A stretch of DNA of 64,000 bases from Acanthaster planci (Eukaryota; Echinodermata; Asteroidea; Valvatida; Acanthasteridae): the NCBI RefSeq assembly GCF_001949145.1, contig NW_019091359.1, positions 288,667 to 352,666 on the forward strand, given 5' to 3'. Numbering within the stretch: the stretch's first letter is position 1; each line of letters starts with the position of its first letter. The notes beneath the pieces are model-generated. The model ran no database searches. It was not told the DNA's origin and was given only the letters and a program-made list of their open reading frames with translations. This document shows, piece by piece, positions 13,301 to 25,820 of this stretch. The translations under genes and the position numbers were made by a program.

Positions 13301-16300
13301 AATGTTCATTATATTTACTGAATGAAAACTTCATCAACATTCCCAAATCAATGCCGCCAAGGAGCTACTTGAAGACGCCCTATTGCTATTCCTTGTTCCA
13401 ACTTGAACATTTGAAGCATCATCGGTCTCACGTGCCTTATTAACGAATAAACAACTAGTTCTCCTACAGTCCAAATCCTTTGCATTTATTGCTTTTAATT
13501 AAATGAAGTGACAATCTGTTTTCCTATCGCATAAGGTTTTTCTCTTTTATGGAAATGATATCATTTACCTTGGGCCCAAAACGTGACACGACTTTGGATC
13601 CATAATTAAGAACAGATAATAAGAGCAAACTTCGGTTAACTTATCACTTTTATTTGACTTTTTAGTGTCTAAAGATCTCCTGGGATTGTTTTCTATTCAA
13701 GATGGCAGACTCATTGAGAAAGTCCCGAATAGCGTCAGCTGTCTGGCTGGCACCTACCTGGATCATGATCTCACGTAGTAATCCTTCATTTTTTTGTGAA
13801 CTGTGTTCATTTGGGAAATTTAATCATGTAAGCCACTTTCGAAAGCTAAATATGGGATGTCTTTCTAATTTCATTGACATGACTTTTCCCTCCCCATAAG
13901 CCAAAATCAAACCTAACACTGTTAATTCAACTCAAGTAATTGCAATTTCATTCGTTGATGTTTCTGCTTTACAGCGGGAAGAAATCCGTTTCACCTTAAG
14001 CTGCGACAAGCGGAACAAGAGTGCAGAGAATAGTATCGAGAGACATTGATATTGGCTGATACTAAACCATGTTAAAAAGCAATTTTGTGACAATTTAAAG
14101 CACACTTTAGTCGGAGGACTTTCCTTCCCACTTTTTAAAAACACCGTTGACCTTGCCATTTTTAGGACCTTCGGTTTTAAGTATGCAAATGTCATAGATT
14201 GTGACTCCAATTTGCTTGTTCGAAATTTGCGTCCTTTCTTAAGAAAGACAAACAAAAAAATGCATTTACATAGAAAAAGAAGCGGTCGATATTCGACGTG
14301 GCAGACCCATTTTATAATTCGCTGGTTGGCGTTGCAAGGAACTGTAAAAATCATCTTTTCTGCACAACCCTGACACATTTAATTACAGTCCTTTTTAACA
14401 GTTAAGGCTGCATAATGGCACGGATTCTCCTCTTTTTAAAATCTTTTACACGCCAGCGAGTAATCGTGTCTTCCGGACAGACTCGCCTCTATCTCCAATG
14501 CGCATGAGTGGAACATTTGCACATGTACTACCAACATAATAATGTACCGTCATAACGACCGTGTCAAAAGTCTTCACACATAGGCCTAGCTGACAAAACT
14601 CATTACACTGAATCACATAAATCTTGTGTAGTTTTTTCTATATTACTTTATTTATTTTTTGTTAAAGTTGCAATGACTCAGATGAATTTTATTTATCTTG
14701 TTAAGCAATGTTCTAAATTGGATTGCTTTTTTTTAAATTGGGTATTAAGAATTTGGTTAGTAGGAGTGGGATGGTCGGTCACTCTGTTATAACGTATTCA
14801 GCTTCATGCTTGTTGAAGTTATTAGCAATCAGAACGCAGCCTTCAAAGGTCGTCGTTGACGTAGCGAAACTTGCAAAGTGCCATTTTGTATTTTTTCCAC
14901 ATAAAGAGGTATTTGCCTCTCCTTGTGACATCTAACGAGGTTTCCATGGCCTTTTTACTTTCAAAATATGGTATTTTCATTGAGAATGTTCCGCGTTGGA
15001 GAATTTGAACACTTGAGAGTTAAGAAGCGCTTTCGCGAAAATACCGGGTACGATTCGGCTGAAGATATAATTTGCTGCCCCCTTATAAAATGGATCACTC
15101 ATCTCTATTATAGCCTTAATCTCCCGTGTATCATATTTCTCTTATACTCAGATTCTGAATTTGACATATTTAACTCTCTTTGTCAATATTTGGTAAAATT
15201 ATAAAATCCTTGAATACATTCTCTGAAAGTTACGCTCAAAAAATGGTGATGAGTTAGCAACGTAGGTTCGTATTTAAGGCCTATTAAAATTGTCTCAAGT
15301 CGTGTGAATTTCATGCTCTGAAAGTTGTCCAAGCCCGGCCGTGAGGCTTGGACAAAAGTTGTAATCAGGGTACATAGGTTGAAGACAGCAGTTTGTGTCA
15401 AGGTGAACCCATTTGGTATAAGTGCTTCCTGCTCGTTTGGCTTTCCTCTTCCTCGCCATTTCGTGCCAAGTCGGCTGATTTTAGCGCAATTTTTAATGAT
15501 CCCAAAATGGGAAACAGCAATCAGTTCTTTTGTCCGCCCCGCTGATCACGCGTCAGGGACCGTCACCGCTGACGATTAGTGACGTGTTGTATGTGGCGAC
15601 TCTTCCGTGAGTTTTTGACGACAACCGCACTGGAATATTGGAGAAAGAGACAAAATCTGATTTCATTTTTTTTTTCTTACTCGATTGACGGAGACGGGTG
15701 AGAGATCACGACGACAGTATTAATAAAGAGTAATCAAACGAGGTAGTGGTTTTTAATTTTTTTTCTGCCAATTTGACAGCGGGATGTGCAACTGTGTGGA
15801 AGCAGAGGGAAATGAGGCATGGCATTACTTCTGTCAGCAAAACGTGATTTCCGGAGGAAGGAAAAATGATGTTACAAGAAAAAAAAGTAATTTTTCAGCA
15901 GAAATTCATTGCACCCGACAGCCTGAAACAACTTGTGACATTGGCTTTTTTTCCCCCCAAAAAAACTAACTGGTGTTGAACCAAGTGTCCCTGAAATAGT
16001 CAATGCCATCCTTGTTTCTGTCGACAGAAGAAAGCGAGGGAGGAGACTGAGGTAAATGATTACACCGCAGGATTGGATTGGTGGGAAAGCCCCCGGGATT
16101 TCATTATGAACTGATGTGTCGAACTTCTGCAGAATTGTCTTGATTTGACTGTCCAGAAAAAAAACGCAAAATAAACAAATTCAAACCACACAAAGGAAAC
16201 TGAAAACACAAAAGTCCAATAATAGGAAGAGATCACATAAATGTTCAATAACAGCGTGTAATTATAAACTGCAACTTCATGCATTTAAGATAAAAGAAAT

Positions 16301-16357
16301 GAAGTGGAAACTTCAGACATTTCAATCTCATTGCCTCTTCAAAAAATCATCAATCCA
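7305..16357. other. Intergenic, no gene seen
   Basis: No supported gene. The longest frame, 10358-10846 (162 codons, +), is low-complexity-like with no recognisable fold. CG-rich patches lie at about 11.15-11.35 and 11.93-12.5 kb. A short perfect hairpin lies at 15325-15355. GATGGCGCT occurs at 10789-10797 (+) and 11395-11403 (-). Confidence 0.7.
9481..9491 (+). repeat. Poly-G tract (11 bases)
   Basis: Uninterrupted G run; no associated element seen. Shorter G runs occur near 37784 and 38482. Confidence 0.8.
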
Positions 16358-16359
16358 TA

Positions 16360-16527
16360 TGGGTGATTCACAGTAGTGCGCCTCCAACAGTTTGCAACGC
16401 GTTAGCCAATCACATCGCGCGAAATTTGTCGACCCTTTCCAAACGCACATTGGGTCGACATATTTTGCTCACTGTGATTGGCCAACGCGTTGCAAACTCT
16501 TGGAGGTGCACTATTGTGAAACGCTCG
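16360..16527 (+). mobile_element. Palindromic MITE family A, copy 1 (168 bp, TA-flanked)
   Basis: A near-perfect fold-back of two arms of about 76 bp around a 16-base loop. The ends read inward as GGTGATTCACAGTAGTGCG and the complement of GTGCACTATTGTGAAACGC. The inner stem includes TTGCAACGCGTT, GCCAATCACA and GTCGACCC. It is flanked by TA on each side (16358-16359 and 16528-16529), consistent with a TA target duplication as made by Tc1/mariner-type transposases. It has no coding capacity. The loop orientation matches copy 3. Confidence 0.85.
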
Positions 16528-17525
16528 TATTGATTAATAGATGATATCTGAAAACAGGCCTATCATTTGATACGTAGAAATATCGACAGCGAGAGGTGTT
16601 ATTAAAAATCAAAAACTACAAGAACAGATTCAGCTATTGAATATGTGCAAAACTGTGACCTACTAGTTCCTATGCCATTCCTCACTAAGAAAAAGTCACT
16701 GAAATAATGACGACGTGTGGTAATAGAAGCTTTTGTTCTTTGCGTGTGAGTTTAACATGATACTGTTGTTCTCATTTTGTAAAACAAATGGGAGGTCTTC
16801 AAAATTTCTACCGACACTGAAATATATGTGTTCAGGAACTTGAGACCTGACGAAAACTGAAGGGTCAGACGACATCCATCCACCATCTCAGTCTTGTTTA
16901 CAACCAAGTTTATGTCACAAATTTCAAAGCCTTTTTTTCGATTGGCTGACGGGAAAAGCTGGGTAAAATATGCGGCGCGAACATGCTTTAAATGTTCAGA
17001 AGTCTTCGCCGAGTGAAGCCTTAAAACTCACTAGCAATAGTGTAGGTACCCAGTTTACCTGTCCCCTACCAAACATTCTGAGAGTATTCACCGTTTCTTT
17101 CCATGAAAGTTTGTCCTCCCTCTAAAGGATGTATTCTTGGCCATATATGTAGACTAATGTGGAAACGCAAATTTGGTAAACGTTCCAGTCACAATTTGCT
17201 GTATCATTTGGTAATAAACGGCTTGCGTAGCAACTGTGTAGTACTAACCTACGCGCAGGTACGAAGGGCAGCCGAAGCATTAAAGTGCGCACCATACTTA
17301 GCTTCATGCTAAAACGACTGTTACCCACTTCGGACTCGCACCCGAGTTAAGCCCTGCTCAGAGCTGTGCTTAATTATTCAAAATGGTAGAGCACAATGAG
17401 TCAACAGGAATCAAGTTAATCTAGGGAGTGACGTTGAAGGATTGACACAAGTCAGCAATTAACACGAGGCGTTTGTTTAGGCTGTAGTTCATTGGCTTAT
17501 CTGCATAGCGCAAGCCCTTCTTTAA

Positions 17526-18082
17526 AGGGACCATGAAATAGAAACATTTTACTAAATTGTACTAAAACCCTTGAAATTGGGTTTCAATTTACTTGATTTG
17601 AAATTTTCGTTTTGCAATTTTAACCCATATTTTGGAGCTTTTTTGGTTTTTGTACTAATGTACATTTGCATATTCATGAGCAAAACTATGCTGTCATCCA
17701 AGGTACCGAGCCTCAATGTTACACTGATTTGTGCACAGAAAATTTCTAGATTTTTTTAAACACTGCTATCATAGATTTCATTTCTTTCGGCAATTTATTG
17801 TGAAAGTATACAGCAATAAGCAAGCAAGCAACCTTTTCAAATATACATTTTCAGATAGCAAATTTGGAGTTCACAATTTGAACATAAAAACATACAAACT
17901 GAACCATGTCTTCCTTGATTTACATCAAAGTAAAAGCGCCCTCACTTGGTCAATTTGGAATGTTTAAAAAGTGCACTTTTCAGTTAACGTAACTCAACAA
18001 AAATGTCAAGTCTTCATACATTTACGAAGAGTACAGAGACACACAAAAAGTGATTCTGAGAAGAATTCATTTCATGGATCCT
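17526..18082. mobile_element. Possible piggyBac-like non-autonomous element (about 557 bp, TTAA-flanked)
   Basis: TTAA at 17522-17525 is followed by AGGGACCATGAAATAGA, and the right end is the inverse of AGGATCCATGAAATGAA followed by TTAA at 18083-18086. These 17-bp ends match at 13 positions. TTAA duplications are the hallmark of piggyBac transposition. The AT-rich interior has short open frames but no transposase-like sequence. There is no second copy in the window, so the call rests only on the ends. Confidence 0.4.
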
Positions 18083-18086
18083 TTAA

Positions 18087-20954
18087 AGGTTTTGCCAAAG
18101 CTGCATGCGTGAAGTTACATGAATTTTATTCTTGAATTCTTGTTTCAATTTGTTTCTGTCGCAAAGGGGGACTTAAAGATTTGTCGAAACTCGTTTTGTG
18201 AATTTGACCCAGTTTGCATGAGCCTTATGAAGAAAGGACAATAAGTGGCAATATTCCGACATTTGGAGCCTTGCTGAGCACACAGTTAACGATCAAAGTT
18301 CGTGAGACGTATGCCATACAGTATCCCTGTCTGGGCTCCAACTAGTCTCTCATGCACAGCGCAGCAAGCTCACCACGCGTCGCCTGACGGTTGTGGCTGT
18401 ATTCACGGCATAGCAGCGGCAGTCCAAAAAATCGTGACGTGGCTGACATTCAACTAATCAAACCAGTAGCCGCTTGCTAACAGCTCACGAGGAGCGCAAC
18501 CAAACTCCACGGAAAAGCACCTACGCTTTTTAGAAATCACGACCAACAAATCACTTTTTTTGTGTCCGCTCAAATGAAACTTACGAGAAGGAGCGGCGCC
18601 ACTGTGCGCAGGGGCTTCGCTAGTCCGCCTACAAAACACGTTCTACGGACCGACAGTAACACTCCCATTATAACCCGTTACCTTGAAACGTGTGTAACAA
18701 TGGGTCAATTTCGCTGGGTATGTCCGCCGCCTCAGTCGTAACGTGAGCGAATGCATTGTTCGAGAAATTCTCCAGTCTCGTCCAAAGTCACGTTTTCGAG
18801 ATCTCCACTTCACAAGACCCTTGAAAGAAAGCTCGTGACGACACTGGTTGTGCAACGAAGTAAATCAGCGTACATGTATTATCCCTTTTGTATTGTTGGT
18901 CTAAAGTTCCGAGATTCACGTGGAGACAAGTAGTATTCGATGAAACGAACGTGACACAATGGGCCAGAACAATAGGGAAACAGGTTTTCAAAAACTGCCG
19001 CAGTTTTCACCACGCATGATCTTACCATGGCCATGACGATATCGCGCATTTTTTATGTTTTTGTTCCCATGGGAGATTGTCACGCAATTCCACAAAGCGG
19101 ATGAAGTTGCCGTTGTTTGGCGTACTTCTGTTACATGATCTATTGGTGTCCAATTTTAAACTTGAACCTTCATCGCAATGCCTTCATAGAAAACACTTAC
19201 AAGAGAAAAACGATGAACAAGTTAGCAAGTGGCAACGTTGAGTGCCGTAAATTGGACTGATCTTGGAACCCTGTGTGACTTTTGAAGCCTTATCTTATCC
19301 TGCCTTTATCAACACGCGTTCACTGACAATATTATTTTGTGATGAAATGAATTCTATTAAAGTCATCTCCTGGCTCCTGACGAGAGTTAGTCCTGTTCCT
19401 GCCCTTTACAAACGTAACTTATTGTTACCAACACTTTAAGTGTGTTTTGAACAAAGGCTTGAAGTTTTACAAATGCTATGATTTCACTTGATTTATTTAA
19501 TTTGCCCAACGTTGCTCCAATTAAAGCCTTGTTTCCATATGGTCGTAACTATCTGCCCACATGCGAGATGTCAAGGAACAGAAGGCGGTGTATAAACACA
19601 GTGTCGCGGTGTAACGTATTGAATTCTCAGTTGGACACAAAGTTGCCATGTCATATGCCAATCATGTGATTGCGGTTAGAACGCCCTAAACAGGTCTAAA
19701 AAGTCTTTAGAAACTGTTATTCAAGGATTTTTAACGCCAAAGCTTTGGTTACTGATTGAAATGTCATATTCCCCCAGCACATATAGCCCATGTGACGTGA
19801 TGTAGATAATATGAAATGTGAAAAAGTCCCGAAACAGCAATGACCATGAATGTGGTCAATATTACATGTAGTTTCAAAGCAGTAAACTTTGAATCTTTCT
19901 CCAGTCTCCAAATACCCACGTGTGGAATAAACTGTGTCACGTCGGAATAGCATGAGGGATTTTAATCACCAGCTGACAGACGTCAAATCTCATGCTGTCT
20001 AAGTTTTTCTAACCTTGACGCGCGCAGTACGTGGTGAACTTGGAGTGTCAGTTGACCAAATATACGACCAATCAAATTGGTTAAACTATAGGATACGATC
20101 CGTGGAGACGCAGAAATTATAAGGCAAATCACAACTCGTCTAGTTCAGCGGTCTAATGATGTGATGTATAACTGTTTTCTTTAAAGGCTTTGCTCACGGT
20201 CTGCACTCGACTTGCAGACTGGACTCCGGAGCTTGCGCAGAGTTACCAGGCGCCGTTAGGTCGCTCCCCCGCCTGGATTGCCTCTTGCGCCAGGCCGGTA
20301 AGCGAGGGAAGGCCCGCTAGGCCACGCACGCAAGCGACAGCCCCTACCGGCGCACCCGCTAAGGGACACGTTTTTTTTTTCTTGCTTTATGGTATAGGGC
20401 TGACGTGCCCAAACGCACGAGAACTGGGATTTCGGCGATCGCTTGATGTTGCCTTAAAGCTGCGCTCTTGCCACATCATCAGCCTGCGCGTAGACTCGTC
20501 TCAAGAGAAATTTTTAGTTCCACACAGTCCGAACGGGATCCCTATACTTGCAGAAAACATCCCTAATAAACGTTAGGGGGAATTCTATCATGAATTTTGT
20601 TATTCTTTAACTGGGTATTAGTCCCTTGAAACCGACGTCTAGCGCACAGTGTTTAGTGCACGTATCATCGGAAGACATACTAACTTTCCTTTGGAGGCAA
20701 GTTTTATTTTCTCTTGTAAAATGTCCCTAGTGCAAGACCGTGACCCATTTACTGCCGTGCTGTCATCTGGGAGCATGTATGATGCAGTCGACCTTGGCCG
20801 TGACACCAATTCCACCCCGGCCGCCCGACTGTTTGACATTAGCTGCTCAGTGTGCCAACAGTGTGGTCCCAAGGTTTCTGGTTCCTTTGGTTGTGTGCTA
20901 AAGGGGTGCCCGACTCGACATATACCCCCATTTGAATGTGATAAACCATGCTTA
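18087..20954. other. Intergenic, no gene seen
   Basis: No supported gene or shared repeat. A GC-rich patch at about 20200-20360 gives a 128-codon frame with an arginine/proline/alanine-rich translation and no domain. Confidence 0.7.
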
Positions 20955-20957
20955 TTA

Positions 20958-21075
20958 GGCCGTGTCCAAAACGGCTTCTAGAGCTACGGCTAGGTCTATT
21001 GTCTGCGCGTCTCCACGCGTTTCCAATGGAGTGAAGACCTACACCTAGCTCTAGACAACATATTCGGATGCAGCC
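20958..21075 (+). mobile_element. MITE family B, copy 1 (118 bp, TTA-flanked, Harbinger-like)
   Basis: Imperfect terminal inverted repeats of about 45 bp: the left end GGCCGTGTCCAAAACGGC and the inverted right end GGCTGCATCCGAATA both lead into CTAGAGCTA...TAGGTCT. TTA occurs directly at both sides (20955-20957 and 21076-21078), matching the 3-bp TWA target duplications of PIF/Harbinger elements. Non-coding. It shares its interior (GCGCGTCTCCACGC, TTTCCAATGGAGTGAAGACC) with the copy at 56.2 kb. Confidence 0.75.
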
Positions 21076-21078
21076 TTA

Positions 21079-23201
21079 CTTCCATCAACCGCCTTGTGCA
21101 CAAGTCGGCCATCTTGAATTGAAAGCGAGGTGATTCAAACAATTCAATGACAAGTTACAAATCGACCTAATTGAGCTTCATGAATGATTCTGAATTGTCA
21201 TCATCTCAATTTTTCGGCCCAGATGAACAGAATTTTCGCAAGCGAGATGAACTATGCAATCTACAAAAGAAAACATACTCTCTCATTGAAGAATGTGTAG
21301 AAATAAAGAGGATTTCGCGTGATCTGCAACGGTTCTGTATCGAATAAGGCCCATGTAACAGGCATTTTTGGGTCCTTCTCATTGTTTATATTGCTTTTAG
21401 ATTGGTTCTCGTATGCCATAAACAAGAATAGAGCGACAGACAATCAGTCTGCGATGCTAATGTGTTGAAAGCCGAATAACCCGTTACATGAACTTTACAT
21501 AGGCCTAATGTGAATAAAAACGATTCAAAACAGTCTATAGATACAAACCAAATTCATATCTTGCTAAAAAATTAATGGTTAGGCTAAACGGCTATGTTCA
21601 GCTATCTTTTCTGAAAGGTTCTTCCCCAATTCTATCTACCACACACGTTTACCGACGAGATAAAATGTCACGTGAACTGAAAGATGAACTGAGGTTCAAC
21701 TTGGCAGGCAAGTTAGGGGGTTGATTAACCTACTAGGGTGCCGTTTAGTGAGTTTGGACCGCCGGCGCAGAGTTAAGACTATATTATACCCGACTAGTCT
21801 ATTCTCAGGAAACTTCACAGTGCTTTACATTAAACAAGAGAACATTGTTTAGTATGAGAATCCATCGCATACTATTTTAAATGAATCTTTCTAATATAGG
21901 TTCTCAAATGGTATAGCATTCATTTTTTTGGCTTGGTCATCTTGCCAGATGACTTTATCCATTCCTGAAACAACTGTTGTTGTTAAGTTCTTCGTTTGAA
22001 ATTCAATTAGGCCACGGAACAGACCAGATATACTAAGTCCTTTGAATAAACAACCCTCGATATTGAATTTTTTTTCCTCAAACATAAAAAAATAGAAATT
22101 TCTATATGTAACCTTTCATGACCTTTCGAGGAATGAGGCTAAGTTAAGGGGCGCATGACGAAGCAAGGGAAGCGAAATTCCCCCCACCACTACCACCAAG
22201 AAAATCGCCCATTTCTCATTATGTTTTTCAACAATAACCCCAAAATGTTCTTTTTAGGGGAGGGATGACCAACGTTGCCCCTGAATCCGCCAATGGCCAT
22301 CTTGATCTTTTCTCTTAATCGTGTACCATTTGAACTCAGCCGTTTTCCAAAATCTGTTTCCATGCATAAAACTTTGCTCCTTAAAGGTTGGTTCATTCTA
22401 TACTGGCTAATGTGAATTTGACTTCCAGAAAGATTTGCAGCAACATTTCGCTCGAGAATTGTCAGCACAAACTATTCGATCTTCCTTCACAAATTCCCGT
22501 TTGTGCTCTTTTCACGCCAATGAACCGGCCTACTACAGGCGACTGCGAAAATGAGTATGAATCGGGTTGTAGTCTACCAATACAGCGCCAATACCTTCTG
22601 GAAAAAAAAACCACTCTACGGCCCATCTTCGAGCGTCTCAATTTGTAACAGTAACGACACAAGGTTTGTTGACATTTCTGTATTAATCCATTTTGCAATA
22701 CTTCATGGTCGAATAATCCGACCATGAGGACACGAGCGTTGTCGTGTTTGTGGCTCGCCAGGCATCACGCGGGCGAGCATCTGTCCATCAGAGGCGGGCA
22801 GAAAATACCGCGTGATTAGCCTCGCCAAATGATATTTCTGCGCACCAAGAACACGCATGGGAAAAAAGGCAAGGGAAGAATAACAAGCAAGATTTTTTTC
22901 CCGCGTGTCCAACTGGGGCTACAGCTGCGAATTAGACGACTGCCGGAAATCGCTCTACCTCGGGAATGGGACTGTTTCGGCGAGATCCAATTCCCCAAAG
23001 GCGATCTTTATTGTCCAGCGATCTCTCCCACGGTGATCGAGAACCACTCTGCTATTCGCAGTTTTTGTCCCTTCATTCTGGAGCACAATTTTCCCTCCTT
23101 AGTCTTGAAAGATAGAGAAGAAAAGAGCGGTGTCTTCTATCACATTACTTCAAGTATTTTGAGACGCATCGTCTATATGTGCAGGAACCCTATGCAACGA
23201 A
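21079..23201. other. Intergenic, no gene seen
   Basis: No supported gene. Only short overlapping open frames on both strands, such as 22462-22725 (-) and 22388-22648 (+). Confidence 0.7.
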
Positions 23202-23203
23202 TA

Positions 23204-23371
23204 GGGGCGATTCACAAGAGTGTGCCTCCAAGAGTTTGCAACGCGTTGGCCAATCACAACGTGCGAAATTTGTCGACCCAGTGCGCGTTCGGAAAGAGTC
23301 GACAGGTTTCATGTGTTGTAATTGGCCAACGCGTTGCAAATTCTTGGAAGCGCACTATTGTGAATTGCCCG
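23204..23371 (-). mobile_element. Palindromic MITE family A, copy 2 (168 bp, TA-flanked, inverted)
   Basis: Same length and arms as copy 1 (GGCGATTCAC at the left, GTGAATTGCC at the right, TTGCAACGCGTTGGCCAATCA in the stem). The asymmetric loop is reverse-complemented relative to copies 1 and 3, so this copy inserted in the other orientation. TA flanks at 23202-23203 and 23372-23373. It ends about 80 bp from the 3' side of the LINE fragment. The C-terminal part of a 193-codon open frame (22829-23410) is simply this element read through. Confidence 0.85.
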
Positions 23372-23449
23372 TATTCTGTGGGGATTTGGGCCATGTTTTT
23401 GGTAAGGTGAATAGTGATAAAAACATAACATAAGAATTAATTGGGGGTA

Positions 23450-24690
23450 AAAAAAAATTAGCCTTAAAGCAGACAACATAGTAATTACTAAGAATTGATT
23501 AATCGGATCATAGAGGGGATAGATGATTTTCACATGGTTGAGTTTCAATCAAAGGCATTGTCAAATGGTTTGAGTTTCTACGAGTTCGTTCGGTGAGGGT
23601 GTACCTTGAATTTGGGAGCAGTGAACGGTGTCTTCCAGAAACAAACAATATTTTGGCAAATTGAATGGTAAGGTCAACAGTCTGTCTGAGAGCGGTTTGA
23701 TATTGTAAAAACTGAGCGCATTTGTATATGGTAAAATGTTTGGGTAAGAAATTATGCGAATTGCACGTTTCTGGACCCTCTCGATACTTTCAACTTGATT
23801 GCAAATCAGACCTGAGGACCCCACCACTGCACCAAACTCAAGCACAGGACGAATGTATGTCTTAAAAATACAAACAAGATCATTTCTGTTGATACCATTT
23901 TTCTTAAGTTTACTTAGAATATAAAAAGTCTTCGTGGGGCATTGAAAAAAAGTTGCTGAACCTGCTGGTCCCACCTTAGGTCATCTTGGATGATTATTCC
24001 AGGTAACTTGATAGATGAAGCAAGCTCAAGTTGCGCATCGTTAACATTAAGATGCTGAGGAGGCGGTGGATTACGCAACGAGATATGCAAAGCTTTGCAT
24101 TTAGCAGGATTAAGTTTCATATCGTTTTTGGAACACCAGTCAGCAAGTAAAATGATATGTAACTGAATACTTGATGATTGCTGCTTGTTCCTTGCTCTCA
24201 AGAATATTCAGATCATCAACATATTTCTGACGATTTGCTCGTGTCTGAGCAGCATTGTTGACCATGACGAGAAAAATTGTGGGACCTCGACCTGATTTTG
24301 TGCCCTGCGAAACACCACAAGTGAGATCAATAGGTGTGGAAGTAATGCCCCGAAAACGAACAGTATGGGAACGATGTGACTAAAAACTGCTAATCGTTGG
24401 AAGGAGGGATCTGTCAATCCTATGGCTGAATAAGTTTTTCCTCTGCAATTGTGTGATTAATGTGGTCAAAAGCTTTACTGAAATCTTCTGCACACAAATT
24501 CACAAAAATTCCAGTCTTATCAAGGCCGCTGTGAATTGTATCAAGCATACTGATGAGATAATGCTCAATCGAGCTGCCCTTGATATTACCAAACTGACGG
24601 GGATCAACAGCTGATTTAGTAATGTCCCTCATAATCCAATCAGCAAGGAAACTTTCAAAGATTCGGGCTATTACAGACGTTATATAAATT
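23450..24690 (-). mobile_element. LINE fragment, CR1/L2-like reverse transcriptase, 5'-truncated and frameshifted
   Basis: Degenerate non-LTR retrotransposon reverse transcriptase. Reading on the minus strand, in order: IFESFLADW near 24650; QFGNIKGSS near 24590; palm motif DFSKAFDHINH (about 24485-24454); GVSQGTKSG near 24300; the catalytic YVDDL (24223-24209); DWCSKNDMKLNPAKCKALHIS near 24130; and the C-terminal VFKTYIRPVLEFGAVV-type block with SIERVQKRAIRII (about 23870-23740), ending at a stop near 23558. These lie in at least three successive frames, so frameshifts break the ORF. The endonuclease domain is absent. It is a dead 5'-truncated copy. The clade assignment is approximate. Confidence 0.85.
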
Positions 24691-25285
24691 TACCTCATTC
24701 CTCTTACAGTGCCTTGCAGGCTGATGAAGGCCCTGCCACACAGAGACAACATGAAAGGGTCGAAAAATAGGTCATTGTAAAACATACTAGAAAGCTGCAG
24801 GAAGAATTTCCTTTTGTAAATTGGATCGTGGAGTAGATCATCAACGATATGCCGGCGAAGCCCCCGTTTTGACACAAAACTTTAATTTTGTCAAGTTGTT
24901 GACCGGAAAGGAGGAAGAGTCAGAGAAGGGAGGGTGTCTGCTTTGCTGGGGTTTGTCGCCAGACGACGAATTATATAGTTTTGGGTGCCCCCATCTGGCT
25001 AGCCGATAGAGATCGGCCCAGTCGATGAGTGATGGATGGACCGAGACGCTAATGGCTCACTGGGTAAAGATCAGTGGTTTGTCGGTCAGTTAGTTGGACG
25101 GTCGGTCAAGTTATGTCATCTGTGGTCTTCAGAGACCGAGAAGTATTACGGACATTATTAATCATTTCCCCCATCTCTTATTTGTTTCGAGGCATAAGTG
25201 AACCTCATGATGGCTTATAAATCGTACCTAAAATACACGCCTTAACTAAACGCTTTATGTATTAAAACCAATACACAAACCTTTT

Positions 25286-25472
25286 CCGCTTTGAGCAGAA
25301 GGACCCCCTCATCGGTTGAAAAGAGCTACATCGGTTGGGAGTGCGCATTTTGTGCGTAGCGATGCGATCGCATTTCATGTACTCGTTTGTTGAACAGCGA
25401 AGGTCAGTTCCTACCAAAGGAGCCTGCGTTGCTAGGGAAAAGGTCCCCTCTCTTGGTTCAGCTAGGGGTTCT
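25286..25472 (+). repeat. Interspersed repeat family C, copy 2 (about 187 bp)
   Basis: The partner of the 7113-7304 repeat, in the same orientation, diverged by substitutions and small indels. The terminal inverted repeat seen in copy 1 is degraded here (GCTTTGAGCAG at the left, a weak match at the right). A 62-codon open frame across it (25335-25523) is a by-product. Confidence 0.7.
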
Positions 25473-25610
25473 CAAGGTCGCCAAGTTTCCATAGGCCGAA
25501 GTATGTTTGCCACTTTATTCTAGCAATGAACAGTCTTCGCTACGGTACTTACTCGTTAACGGTATGGACGGAGAGCGCACTGCAAGCGCGTTTACGTAAA
25601 GGAGCGTCAA

Positions 25611-25820
25611 TAAAGGTGCCTTTCCATCATCTACATGCACGTTTTTGGGGTGCGTTACGACTACGATGCGTTCATGTGCTTCACTTGTACAGACACGAAA
25701 ATCAACTCCATCAACAAAACACACGCGTGCGTTGCGTTGGGCAGTCAAAAGACGGATACGCACGTTTGGCGCAACTATTGACGCGCATATGGTGAAAGGC
25801 GTCTTAAGTCGTAACGCACA
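25611..25820. repeat. Possible fold-back element with inverted GTGCGTTACGACT arms
   Basis: GTGCGTTACGACT at 25650-25662 recurs inverted at 25807-25819, and GGTGCCTTTCCAT near 25614 partly matches GACGCCTTTCACC read inverted near 25800. The segment is unusually rich in ACG/CGT and is open in several frames (137 codons on the minus strand, 25515-25928), as expected of a CpG-rich repeat. The boundaries are unclear because the two inverted pairs are not nested consistently. Confidence 0.3.

Noticed and set aside
22829-23410. 193-codon open frame on the + strand
   Set aside because: Its last 60 or so codons are MITE copy 2 and the rest has no recognisable domain; it is open by chance.
24690-25009. 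Possible 5' extension of the LINE
   Set aside because: Reverse-transcriptase similarity stops at about 24690; frames beyond it show no LINE motif.
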